Source of the DNA: Glandiceps talaboti
Taxonomy: Eukaryota; Hemichordata; Enteropneusta; Spengelidae
Assembly: GCF_964340395.1 (NCBI RefSeq)
Contig: NC_135563.1
Coordinates: forward strand, 3,011,922-3,075,921
Reading direction: 5' to 3'
Length of the DNA: 64,000 nucleotides
The notes beneath the pieces were generated by a model that saw only the letters and a program-made list of their open reading frames with translations, was not told where the DNA came from and did not search any database. A program made the translations under genes and the position numbers. Within the stretch, counting starts at the first letter, position 1. Each line of letters opens with the position of its first letter. This document shows, one piece after another, positions 1 to 40,400 of this stretch.

Positions 1-50
1 TGTTTTATATGAGAATCGAGGTTTAACTATATTACACATTCTTCCTTCAG

Positions 51-28171
<28,121 letters not shown>

Positions 28172-28223
28172 TGACAGTCAGAACAGAGTGCTCAGACTCA
28201 GATATGTTCACAAACAAACATAA

Positions 28224-28284
<61 letters not shown>

Positions 28285-28910
28285 AATAAATAAATACTAA
28301 CAAGCACCAACAACAGAATAATTATAAATCAGTTCTCCTATACCTGATACTCTGCAAGGGATATGACTGATCTCTACCAAATTCCAGTAGTGTATTTTTC
28401 AATTCGGGAAATTATTGACTCTGAACATAGTCAGTTGTATGGTGTTTAGATACCAGTGTCAAAGGTCAAATAGATGTATGTGTTGTCTTTATTGTGGTTA
28501 ATTTTAGAAAACAAATCTTACAATCCAGTTGATATATTTAGTAAAGCACCTGACAATATATTTAATATTGGAAGGCCTAAATGTTTAAATTTAAATGGTT
28601 GTGGTTCATTACTATTTTCTCTACTGCTGTTGTTTTTGTTATTATCAGTCGTTGTTAATATTTCATGTTTTAACTTTTTAGATTGCATGTGCAATGTTCA
28701 AAACCAAATTATTAAACAAATTATTCTCAATTGAAAGTCTTACTATAACTATCTTGTATAATTTAATATTGTTAGGTATACTTTATTATTACTGATATTA
28801 CATCACATCACATCACATATTTTACTTGCTTATCGTTTAATGATAGTGTCATGAATCTACAAGTTGAATATTTTACAAGATAGCGTGTCTGAAAAACAAT
28901 TGTCCCCATG

Positions 28911-28924
28911 GCGCCCTCTTGTGG
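28911..28924 (-). promoter_or_regulatory. CTCF-like motif
   Basis: GCGCCCTCTTGTGG fits the reverse complement of the CTCF core CCANNAGRKGGCRS at every fixed position. Short motif match only; occupancy unknown. Confidence 0.4.
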
Positions 28925-29533
28925 ACGCTCGTTGTTTGTCGTTTTGTAATTTACATATAGTCATGTTTAGACAAAGACATTCCAAGTTTTTCTGTAAAGT
29001 GGTTTTGCAAAATTTAGAGTCAACTCTTGGCTCTGGCTTTGGGGTGAGGTCGTAAGGCCGAACTCGGGGCTTTGATAAATAAAGTATATGTTCCAGTTTA
29101 TACCACACACATCGTCTCATAGGCAGTTTATCCTTTCACTACAAGCCTTGCTTACAAAAGATTTGATATGGAGGAGAATCCAAACCCGCTATTGGTAGTA
29201 GTCTGCTTCTCGGCAACCAAGCAAGTGTTTTCCCCCAAACATCTAGAAGATAGAAGAGTTTCCCCGAAGACAAATTAAACGAGTTCCCCGTAAAAAGGGC
29301 TGCATCGTCTCGTGTGCATTTTATCCTTTCATTACAAGCCTTGCAAAGTTTTGATAATAGTAACTTCTATCGGCGTAACTTTAGTTAATTGATCCTCTCC
29401 CAGTACAAAATTTATTGTATAAAAGTTTAAGAAATGCAGGAAAAACAGGTGTAGTCATATGCATTATCTAGACAAAAATGAATGCCCGTGAAATAAAACT
29501 TAAACTACTTCCTCATCTAGCCTTGATTACCCA

Positions 29534-29930
29534 TCACGACCCTACATGACCTACACGACCCTACATGAACGTACACGACCCTACATGAACGTACACGACC
29601 CTAATGACCTACACGACCTACACGACCCTACATGAACGTACACGACCCTACACGACCCTACACGACCCTACATGAACCTACACGACCCTACATGACCTAC
29701 ACGACCCTACATGACCTACACGACCCTACACGACCCTACATGACCTACACGACCCTACATGACCTACACGACCCTACATGACCTACACGACCCTACATTA
29801 ACGTACACGACCCTACATGACCTACACGACCCTACATGACCTACACGACCCTACATGACCTACACGACCCTACATGAACGTACACGACCCTACATGACCC
29901 TACATGAACGTGCAACGACCCTACACAACC
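29534..29930. repeat. 19-bp minisatellite, about 20 copies
   Basis: The unit is tacatgacctacacgaccc with variants carrying 'gaacg' in place of 'gacc'. Confidence 0.95.
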
Positions 29931-31246
29931 CTCCGTGTAGAGTCTATGGATAAACTTACAGGGAACTGGAGGCATATATGTGAATATGTAAAATACGTTT
30001 TTTTTGACAATTTTTATGTTCAATAAAGGTACGTGATACAATAAATACCGAGTATCTTTAGCTATTATCATCTAGTTCACTAAGTTTACACATAGGGTTT
30101 GAATTGCTCAGTCAGCCCTTGTGTAAACATTAGTTCGTCTGCTAGCGTCTTGTATACACCTATAGATTTTATACTAAGGGAGTCGTCAGTATATATGACG
30201 GGGGGTGTCCGAGGATTAGTGGGGTCACACAAATACTGGGGAGTGAAAGGGGGGGGGGGGCTACTCAATCTTTTTGCTAACACTGAATTATACAACAGAC
30301 ATAATATACATGATTATGCAAGTTATTATTATTAACACACTGTTTTTTTCTGTTAGAATTTTTCAGTGCATATTGCATATACATAGCCCCTTTGAAAACG
30401 TATACACATTTGGCATATGCAGTTTCTGAAGCCAGTACAGTAGACCATGACAATCTGTAACACAAATTGATAAAACCATTACATTGAGTTCTGTTACATG
30501 AAACAATAAAATCATTAATTGATAAAGTAGTAAGGAATAACCTGGTTAAGGAAATAAACAGCTGAGGCCAAACAGGAGGGCAGTGTCTGACCAAACAGGA
30601 TCAACTCGTCTAGAATATCACGGTGTTGATAATATGTCAGTCAGTGAAAGCATACCAGATACTGGGACGGTATGGTGACTTGTTGAGCTGAAAATCTCTT
30701 ACATAGTGTTCATTGCACAGATATTTATAATTGGTAAATACTGATTATAAATATTAAAACATGTTGAATTGAAAACAAAGAATTTGAATTTTCTCACCTA
30801 CTTTCTCGTTAATTTCTTCTGCTGTGACCACGTCAGCAAATGAACGTTTCTCTACTTTCTTCATATTTATAGTGACTCGGCTAGTATTTGCATCGCTGGA
30901 CTACTAGTACTAGTAGTACTAGTGTGTGACTTTGACCTAGTTCATACAAGTCAACACATGGTTATGTATTTGTTACAGTGTAGCGAAAGATTAATGAACT
31001 TGAAGTATTGCTTCCCGTCTATTCTTGCCACGATACCGGTATCGCGGCATTTTCTTTGAAAGTTTGGTGTATGAGATTTTATTTTAATACTGACTTCTGA
31101 TTGGCTGATGCTCCCATTTGCACATGTCAGTCACACTGGTTACGCCTACCTACGTTTATTTTCAACTGAATTCTTATTCGCTATGGCAATAAATTGTCAA
31201 ATGATTTATCAATACAGCAGTAAAATATATGGCATACCTTCGACGG

Positions 31247-31260
31247 GCGCCACCTAGTGG
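31247..31260 (-). promoter_or_regulatory. CTCF-like motif upstream of the RWDD2-type gene
   Basis: GCGCCACCTAGTGG is the reverse complement of CCACTAGGTGGCGC, a near-ideal CTCF core, about 205 bp before the RWDD2-type start codon and in the gap between two genes. Confidence 0.5.
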
Positions 31261-31348
31261 CCATTTTTAAAGTAGAAACACATCACAACAAAAGCGTAAA
31301 TTTATTGACATGAACTTAGGGAAGCTGTTTTGATTGATAACGATAACG

Positions 31349-31356
31349 CGGAAGTG
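31349..31356 (+). promoter_or_regulatory. ETS-type site in the RWDD2-type promoter
   Basis: CGGAAGTG matches the GABP/ETS consensus about 110 bp before the start codon, a usual position for housekeeping promoters. Confidence 0.35.
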
Positions 31357-31464
31357 GATCACTGCTCTCCGGTGATCTACGGGGGCTTGATTATAATCCT
31401 CGGGTGATTATCGCCGCATAAAGTACTACAAGGCCACTAAAATACTGACGGTTAAACCAATAAT

Positions 31465-33795
31465 ATGGTTGATAAAGGACTTTTAGAGTTACAGCTTTCC
31501 GAAGTTGAGATGTTATCAAGTATGTTCCCTGGACAACATGAATTCCAAATGGATGACCCTGGTTCTGTACACGAAATAAGGGAATATATTGATGGAAGTT
31601 CTACATGTCTACCCCGTCGTGTGTCTTTTACTTTGTGTATTCAAATTGAACTGCATCACTTGGTAAGTGCTAATGATATCAAGTTTCCATGGTATAATGT
31701 TGTATCACTGCAGGGCAAAGGTTAAACTTGAAGGGGATGGGTTTACTTATTTTATTCTAGTTTAGTTTATATCTTTTTTACATGTAATGTCATTATTTTT
31801 ATTTTCGTATAATATTGCTTCAACCCAAAACAAAATGAAATGTCAGTTAGAATACCCCTTCTGTGATAGTTTGATGAAATATGTACAGGTATCACTGGGG
31901 AAAGAAAAAAGACGTGCATGAAGGTCAAGAAGACAAAGAATTTACCTTTTTGTTTTAAAAAGTTTACACATATGTAATTGAGTGTATTATATCAGATGTA
32001 TGACATCTCTCTATGTGTAGTTCAGGATATAGCCACCAAAGTAGTGGATAATCATAATGTATCTAATCTCTATGTGTAGTTCAGGGTATAGCCACCAAAG
32101 TAGTGGATAATCATATATATCTAATCTATATGTGTAGTTCAGGATATAGCCACCAAAGTAGTGGATAATCATATATATCTAATCTATATGTGTAGTTCAG
32201 GATATAGCCACCAAAGTAGTGGATAATCATATATATCTAATCTATATGTGTAGTTCAGGATATAGCCACCAAAGTAGTGGATAATCATAATGTATCTAAT
32301 CTCTATGTGTAGTTCAGGATATAGCCACCAAAGTAGTGGATAATCATAATGTATCTAATCTCTATGTGTAGTTCAGGTTATAGCCACCAAAGTAGTGGAT
32401 AATCATATATATCTAATCTATATGTGTAGTTCAGGATATAGCCACCAAAGTAGTGGATAATCATAATGTATCTAATCTCTATGTGTAGTTCAGGATATAG
32501 CCACCAAAGTAGTGGATAATCATAATATATCTAATCTCTATGTGTAGTTCAGGTTATAGCCACCAAAGTAGTGGATAATCATAATGTATCTAATCTATAT
32601 GTGTAGTTCAAGATATAGCCACCAAAGTAGTGGATAATCATAATGTATCTAATCTCTATGTGTAGTTCAGGATATAGCCACCAAAGTAGTGGATAATCAT
32701 AATGTATCTAATCTCTATGTGTAGTTCAGGTTATAGCCATCAAAGTAGTGGATAATCATATATATCTAATCTATATGTGTAGTTCAGGTTATAGCCACCA
32801 AAGTAGTGGATAATCATAATGTATCTAATCTATATGTGTAGTTCAAGATATAGCCACCAAACTAGTGGATAATCATAATGTATCTAATCTCTATGTGTAG
32901 TTCAGGATATAGCCACCAAAGTAGTGGATAATCATAATGTATCTAATCTCTATGTGTAGTTCAGGTTATAGCCACCAAAGTAGTGGATAATCATAATGTA
33001 TCTAATCTATATGTGTAGTTCAAGATATAGCCACCAAACTAGTGGATAATCATAATGTATCTAATCTAAATCAAGTATTATTCTTTTTAACTGCCATAGA
33101 CTACAGATATTAATGTTCTGTGTAGCTTGCCACATGACTATCCAAACAGTCTACCAGAAGTCTTCATCAGATGCCAAAAATGCAGTAGAGAAGAACAGAA
33201 ACAAATCAACTCTGATGTCATCAAGTATCTAACTAGTTTAGAAAGAGGAGAACTGTGTATCAATGCAACCATTGAATGGATACAGGACAATTTCAAGAAT
33301 TACATTAGTCATCATCCTGCACTTTTAGACGAAAGAAAGACATATACATCAAGAGATGACATGTCGTCCATTTTCTCAAGACTCTGGATTCACAGTCATC
33401 ATATATACAACATTGTTAAAAGGAAAAATATTGTTGAATGGGCAAATGAATTGGGTCTGAGTGGCTTCAGTCTCCCAGGGAAACCAGGTATTATCTGTGT
33501 AGAAGGAGACAGTAAAATGGTGTCTGAATTCTGGAGCAGAATAAAACGTCTGAACTGGAAGAAGATCACAATGAAACAAAGAGATGATGTTGCTATAGAA
33601 ACACACAGTCACATAGATAAGCATAGACATTTTGAAAAGTTTGAAGAGAAAAATTTTGATGTGCAGTCATTTGGTCATGGCCGAGATTATCACATGAACT
33701 GGGGATTAGTTTATACTTTCTTAGCATCTCATCAGTGCGGAGAAATGTTCAAAACACTTCTAGGAATTGAAGGCAAAACTTGCAAAGATCAGTAA
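31465..33795 (+). CDS. RWDD2: RWD domain-containing protein 2 (RWDD2A/B-type)
   Basis: Two exons, 31465-31662 and 33100-33795, joined in phase 0, encode 297 residues, close to human RWDD2A/B (about 290-320). The RWD domain occupies roughly residues 10-130: LQLSEVEMLSSMFPGQHEF at the start; the diagnostic LPHDYPNSLPEVFIRC, matching the YPxxxP signature; and GELCINATIEWIQDNFKNY at the end. The C-terminal part (from about residue 150) is the conserved RWDD2 extension with SIFSRLWIHSHHIYNIVKRK and GFSLPGKPGIICVEGD. The ATG has A at -3 and G at +4. RWD domains mediate protein-protein contacts; the cellular role of RWDD2 is not established. An AATAAA-like signal lies about 160 bp after the stop. 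I cannot distinguish the A from the B paralogue. Confidence 0.92.
32005..33066. repeat. 58-59-bp minisatellite filling the RWDD2-type intron, about 18 copies
   Basis: Units contain tgtgtagttcaggatatagc and caccaaagtagtggataatc. Two length classes alternate, with 'ataatgtatc' or 'atatatatc'. The array ends about 34 bp before the exon 2 acceptor, leaving just enough room for the pyrimidine tract. Confidence 0.97.
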
Positions 33796-34171
33796 TTGAA
33801 CTTCAATGTGATAATGCACTACTGTAAGAAGATTGGAGTACTTGGTGGAAGAAGAGTCCTGCTGTATTGTCCATTACAAGGAAATGGAGTTAGCTTGGTG
33901 TTTCAATTGACATGACATTTCTTACATTCAATCAGATAACTTCAATTGCAAAATAAACAATTGTTGAGGTGCCATCCATAGGTGGGATGTAGGTACACAA
34001 TAATAAGGAATCATGTTGCTTATCAATTGGAAAGTAAATAATTGCAACTATAGCAAACATCACGTCCATGTGTAATAATTTTGGCAATAGCATGTTTCTG
34101 ATACTGCACAGTAAAAGAATAGCACTGCTTATCACTTTACAGTGTGCTTGATAGGCAAATGATCATGCTAT

Positions 34172-34252
<81 letters not shown>

Positions 34253-35101
34253 ATAGTCTGGAGTTGAAATGTGTCTATCTTTGCCCAAAAAACATCATGT
34301 CCCCAGAGTTTAACAGTACACCAAGGTAACCCAGACTGGGATGTTTACAATGAAAGAACAATTGTTATCCATTTCACGGTTTCTTAAAAAATCTACATTG
34401 GAATATACTATGTCACAGTTCTATCAGAGTCTACAGTGGAATATACTATGTCACTGTTCTATCAGAGTCTACATTGGAATTAGACTCTCTCACAGTCCTC
34501 GAAGCTTCGCATAAATAGCTAAAACTTGGGTTGTTTTGTATGTATCTACTGCATAATTGTACTTGTCTACTAGTATCCCAGTATCCCTAGCCCTGTGCTG
34601 TGCGCCCTGCCCTCATCGATCACATAGGGCTAACATTTTGTTGATGTGTTAGGCGAAGCCCCAAGGGGCTTTGCCTACAGTGGAATACTATACTACTACA
34701 GAGTCTACAACCCCCCTCCCCCTCATACAACTGTGTCATGTTTGATAGGCATGAGGTGCTAGGACTGGGGTCAGTATTTACGGCAGGGGGGCCTGTGGAG
34801 AAATTGAGGGGGGGGGAGCATGAAAAAAATTGAGAGTTCAAAGGGAGCTGGGAAAATTCTGATGGTCTGAAAGGGGGGAGCGCCAAAATATTTTGCTCAA
34901 GATTTGAACCAAATTAAACCTCAGGAGTGGTCGTTTACCAAGTAAATTAAAAAAATCTCGTGGTTTTGCCGCAATACCTTCTGAAATCTATATTCAGTCA
35001 TGAGTTGGTTGATAGCCATACGAATGTATTTGTGTATACCTTCCTCTGTCTGTCTGTCTGTCTGTCTGTATCTCTCTTTCCGGTGTCTGTCTCTGTCCCA
35101 G

Positions 35102-35142
<41 letters not shown>

Positions 35143-37445
35143 TTCTCTGTGGAGACTTTTTTGTAATTGACCAATTTTAGTGAATATCTCTGGTTATCTG
35201 ATAAAAAAATAACCGGTTACAGGTAGTGCAGATTTGAGCAGAACCTTTTAAAAACTCACAAAACTTGTGAACACAAATATTTTCCTTGTCTGTGATCATT
35301 TTGTATGATAGTAAAAAGCTACCTGCTGTCTGTTATTGTAATTTCCTATTCTTTTGTGTGTGTGTGTTTTTCTAATCATGTACATGGTGTCTGTGATGGG
35401 TGCATCAACATACATTAGAAAAGGGACTCAAGAATATTTGTGTGAGAGCCTCCTAGCCTATTTAGAGTATTTTTGAGTGTTCCCTGCATTTTCACATTTT
35501 TCAAGTGACATCAATATCCCTAGTGTAAGTGGTATCCCCCAGCTGTAAATAATAATGCCCCTCCCCACCCCTCCTCTTACTTGGCAGCGCTCCAACAAGG
35601 CTGTAGCATTCATTACAGTAATTCATGGTAAATGAGCGTCACTGGAGATGGTAGGCCTTGTTTTTAAAAGATACATGGCATTGTTGACTGAGTATAAAGA
35701 TAATGTTCTATATTACCTCAGACCATACACATTGGTGGTCTGAGCTTTTACGATTCCGAATTATGTATTGCAGAATTTATACAACCTCGTCTTATCGATA
35801 TTTCACTATGTAAACTTCATGATTCCACAGCACAACAGCGATGTACTTGCTTTCATGAACAGAGTTTCATAACCCAGAACATTAACTCGAATGTCAACAA
35901 CCTGTAGATGGCTAGCGGCTAGACTATTAGGTAGAGCCCTATATTTGGTTCAATTCAGTTCATTATTAACTTTGAGTACATCAGTACAATATGAGTTGCA
36001 ATATAAGTCATTATATTTCCTATTTTTATTTGGGGAAATAAGAGACCACAATGAATTCACAAAACAAAGCTTTTACCCCATAGTCTTGTAGATAGATGTT
36101 ACTATTATAAATATGTTTGTATAGGCCAAGTTGAAACACATTGAAAAGGTCAATTAGCATAACCTTCGATGACTATAATATTGGATCTCAGACCATCAAA
36201 CAAGAGAGGGGTCGTATGCTTATCAGCCAACATTGGTTATGGGGTGGGGGGGTGGTGGATAACGTGGTACTGTGTTGTTTTTTGACACCATTATCCAAAG
36301 TAACCCCATGTGTTATTATACTTCTCTTTTGCTCAGGTGTTTGGTGCATTGGCAACACTCAATTATTACATTGTAAATGATCTTACTGGCATTAGACGTG
36401 ACGACACTGAAATTTACAAAAAAAAAACTTTACCCATTATTTAGAATGACTTATTCTATGTAGCAATAACTATGTGTTTCACTTCTGACAAATATTACAT
36501 TTAAATGAAATATCCAAATCCACAGTGGAAAGTGAAAGTTTACCTTTTAAATGCCAGTAATCATTTAAAATGTCACCTGGTTATTAGATTTCAGCACATT
36601 TTTCCCTTTGTCCTCTCACTGTACTAAATTGGAGGTAACAAAAATTCACCTGCATTGGACCATTTATCACCTGTAAATATCAGTAATTACAGGCAATTTC
36701 CTAAGCTGCATCATATCATATTTCCATAAAAATGACAATATGATTAATGATTAAAAGAATGTGACCATATCATCAGTATGGAAAATATCCAGAAATTCAC
36801 TTTTATGAAGAAATACCCTTTTTCTTACAGAACAAACATATTATTGGACCAGCTATAATTACAGCAAAATGTATACATTTCAAATTTATATTTTTCTATG
36901 AAAAAATTGTAGGGGTCTTTGTCCTGCTTTCAGCATTGTTGGAAAACGAGTGTGGTGACTTCACATTTTAAGATTTCTAATAATTTTTTCAGTACATTTT
37001 TCCCTTTGTCCTCTCACTGTACTAAATTACAAACTATAACAATAATTAATCCAACATTTCATAGAACTCATTTCCTGGCTAGAACCAATGTTTATAGTCT
37101 GTACCGGATATCCGCAAGAAATAATATTCGAAGTTGTAAGATCTCGAGAACGCGAACATGCAAAGATGTATCGCGATATTTCGCGAGACCTTAATCAGAC
37201 ACCTTATCTTACTGAAATAAAATAGTGGACGTAATATTATAAGTAGAACTTCTAGAAAAAAAGCATAGATTTTTATTACGCTGAACGTGGCTAATAAATA
37301 TTGAAATACGTATGAAACTTTGCAGCCTAGGATATTGGTAAAGCTATAAATTAAAAGCGTTTTTATTAATTATAGCTCTATTATCGCTGACCTGAGTGGT
37401 CAGGACCCACCTGCTCGTAGGCTTCATTTCCCTTGTGAATAAAAC
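33796..37445. other. Intergenic region between the RWDD2-type gene and MOGS
   Basis: Polyadenylation-type AATAAA near 33952. A GT run lies at 34172-34247, a GC-rich hairpin at 34651-34676, TCTG and CT runs at 35046-35150, and two copies of a short element with acatttttccctttgtcctc at about 36595 and 36990. Near 37180 the base composition rises toward the MOGS promoter. No supported gene. Confidence 0.6.
37181..37188. promoter_or_regulatory. TCGCGAGA element upstream of MOGS
   Basis: The palindrome-like TCGCGAGA lies about 260 bp before the MOGS start in a CpG-richer patch (tcgcgatatttcgcgagacc). In vertebrates the TCTCGCGAGA element drives many housekeeping promoters; its use in this organism is inferred. 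Confidence 0.35.
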
Positions 37446-40400
37446 ATGTCTGAATCGGATAAAATTAGCATTAATACCGGCGATTGCGACGGCAAGCAGT
37501 CGTCCGATTTCCTCCAATCAGCAGCCGAGTCGTGGTGTGACAAAGATGGCGATCTACTAGGGATCGTGAAACAGGAAAAACCGGGAGAGGACTCGAGCGA
37601 AAGTGACCAGGATCTGGAAACGAACGAGCAAATTTCGAACGGGAATTTCAGTGATGGATTTTTCGAGCTGAACTCAAATATGGTGAGAAATCGACGAGCT
37701 GTACGGCGTGCTAGCGAAGAAAGTGTTGGAGATCGACAGCCAGATGGGATAGCTGATGTTGGACAGTATCTGAAGCGTGGCACTTCGCCACCGATAGGGT
37801 TTCGTACTTTTGTGTTCATTGTGTTAATTGGTTTTGTACCATTGAGTTATATGTGGTACAAACACGTCCTAGCAGCACGTGTGTCATCGCCACTGGATTC
37901 CCCGAGAGTGATAGGTCCAGATGCTACAAGTGCCAAAGAATCTCCCGAGCGTTTCTGGGGGTCCTATCGACCCGGTGTTTATTTTGGTATGAAAACACGA
38001 AGCCCTCAGTCGCTAGTGACCGGCTTAATGTGGTTCACTCAGTTCACGCGTGACAGAACTTTGCCCCTCCGACATACCTGTGAACAGTCCGATCAGTTAC
38101 CAAGATATGGATGGCTAAGACATGATGGTGTAAACTTCGGCGTCCAGGAGATCATCGACAAGAACTTCACTTTGAGAACAGAGTTTGTGAAAAGTCCAGG
38201 AGGAAAGCATGGTGGTGACTGGACAGTCCGGGTCAGCGGAAAGGCAAGAGTATGTACCAATTTTACATCAATACATGTAACTTGCAGTAGCAAGGTCGAT
38301 TTTACGGTAACGTGAGCATAGACATGTCATACGTACTAAATTACTGGTATGTCAAGGCTAATGGCGTGTGGGCGTTTTAGTGTCACACAGTGTCATACTG
38401 ATAGTGGTGTCCCTATAGTATAAATTAACCATACAACACTCATTGACCAGGAAGACAAGTTAGATTTTCCTCTAATAGGGAAGTTTAATTATCAAAATAT
38501 CAAGGTTACTTCGTTGATAAGTATGAGTGTTTCCCTAATTAATACCTGGTTATATACCGGGGTCATAATGTAGGCAACAATATATTTGATTTAAAATCAA
38601 CTTTGATCCACAATACCAGGGTACCGACCGACCGTACGTATGACATAAGAGTATATGATGTAAGTCATACTAACCCCAGAGACTTGGCTATCTGGCTTCA
38701 CCATGTAGACTGTGTCTAGCCAGATAGCCAAATCGCTAGGTAATACATCATACCATGGATGTATCCCCTAACACCATGGATGTATCCCCTAACACCATGG
38801 ATGTATCCCCTAATACCATGGATGTGTATCCCCTAACACCATGGATGTATCCCCTAACACCATGGATGTGTATCCCCTAACACCATGGATGTATCCCCTA
38901 ACACCATGGGTGTGTATCCCCTAATACATCCATGGTCATAAATCTTCAGTCCCATACATTTCTGTGTAATCAACGACCCTTTAATGAACTGGTATAATGA
39001 AGGTTGGAAATGTTAGCAAATAGATGACAGGAAACCAGTCTTTGCATCCTGCTTGCAGATGGTGTACATAACATGATACTGACTATGTCCCACAACACCA
39101 TCCTGTGAAAACCAATGTATTACCTGTCTATTTCGAGTGCGCCTGCAAAATGCTTATGAACCAATATTACAAAAGAATTACATACCCAGTGATCAAATAT
39201 TAGCAATCGATTGAATATCTACTAATTTTTCTACGCTTTGACGATAGTAGTCCCTGCTCAGATCACAAAAAATGTCAAAATCAGAACTTTTCCGGTTCGA
39301 TCTGTAATTTCAAACGTCCCATCACACAAAAGCCGCCATATTTGAATGCAACATCCAATATGCATATGGCATCATACATCATACGTAAGAAGGAAGCCCA
39401 AAATTACAGTTGAACTTGTGATTTCGAGATTGTTGGTCTTCCGAACTGGAATTTTTGTAATCACAACCAAGTATGTGGAGTCATGATGGGTGAATGGTTA
39501 GCGTGACCGGCTTGGAATCTACAGGTTGCAGGTTCGAGCCCCGTCGCTGCCTGCTGTTTGTTTCTGAGTGGCTAAAGTCCTTGGGCAAGATTTGAACCAC
39601 GACTGTGCCTCAGTCAACCCAGCTGTATAACTGGGGACCTGGTAGGATGTAGGTTGCAATGTGAAGGCTTTAATCCTATGCGCTTAAATGGCTGCAATGG
39701 ATTGTATGCTCCCCGGGGAGTTGAGGAAGACTAAAGGGCCGTTGTGCTGTTCTGATCCGAGCCAGGGATAATAATTGTAAAGCGCTTTGAGCACGGAGTG
39801 GGAAAGCGCTATATAAGAAACCAACATTATTAAGTAAAATTGCTAAATAGTTAGTTTATTGCCAATATTTGACCACAGGGTGTGTTAATTCTTAAGTTAC
39901 CAGCATTTGTGGTAAGTCCAGGTTTCATGGCTGTCTCTTTGCAGGATGGAGAAGGGAGGGACAATTGTCACGATTGAGTCCCGAATTACTCCGTCTGCAA
40001 GCAGGACTAGTACTGTGCATCCTATTCCATAAAACACTACAAACACACAGTTCAGACAGTTCATTCAGGATGTAATATCTCTTGTCAACATAAGTTCAGT
40101 AGGGAAGGACTTCCTGCATGTCTACCAGTTCATCTTGATTTCACTTTTCTCAGAAATTCTCTTACAAACTTTTTTGCTTTGATTAGTTCATCTTTCTTAG
40201 CATGCACTTAAAAAATCAGCAAATACTCTTGCATATGAACATTCACATTTGGGGCTTATTGAATGTAAATTAGTGTACTTTATGGAGTAAGTAGATTTGT
40301 TAGAGACAGGTTCTGGAAAGGAATGATGTCCATACACAACCAAGTACTATATTACAGTTACTTACACTTTATTGACATCTAACAAAACTCCTACAGATCA

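Larger units (their letters stand above)
28172..31464. other. Intergenic region between the receptor and the RWDD2-type gene
   Basis: It contains a GACA microsatellite (28224-28280), AATAAATAAA signals just beyond it that may serve the receptor's 3' end, a 19-bp minisatellite (29534-29930), a G tract near 30250, a 21-bp palindrome centred on tactagtagta (30903-30923), and two CTCF-like sites. No supported gene. Confidence 0.6.

Noticed and set aside
28474-28734. Small membrane protein frame after the receptor
   Set aside because: Hydrophobic only because of TTT/TTA-rich DNA; no splice, start context or homology support.
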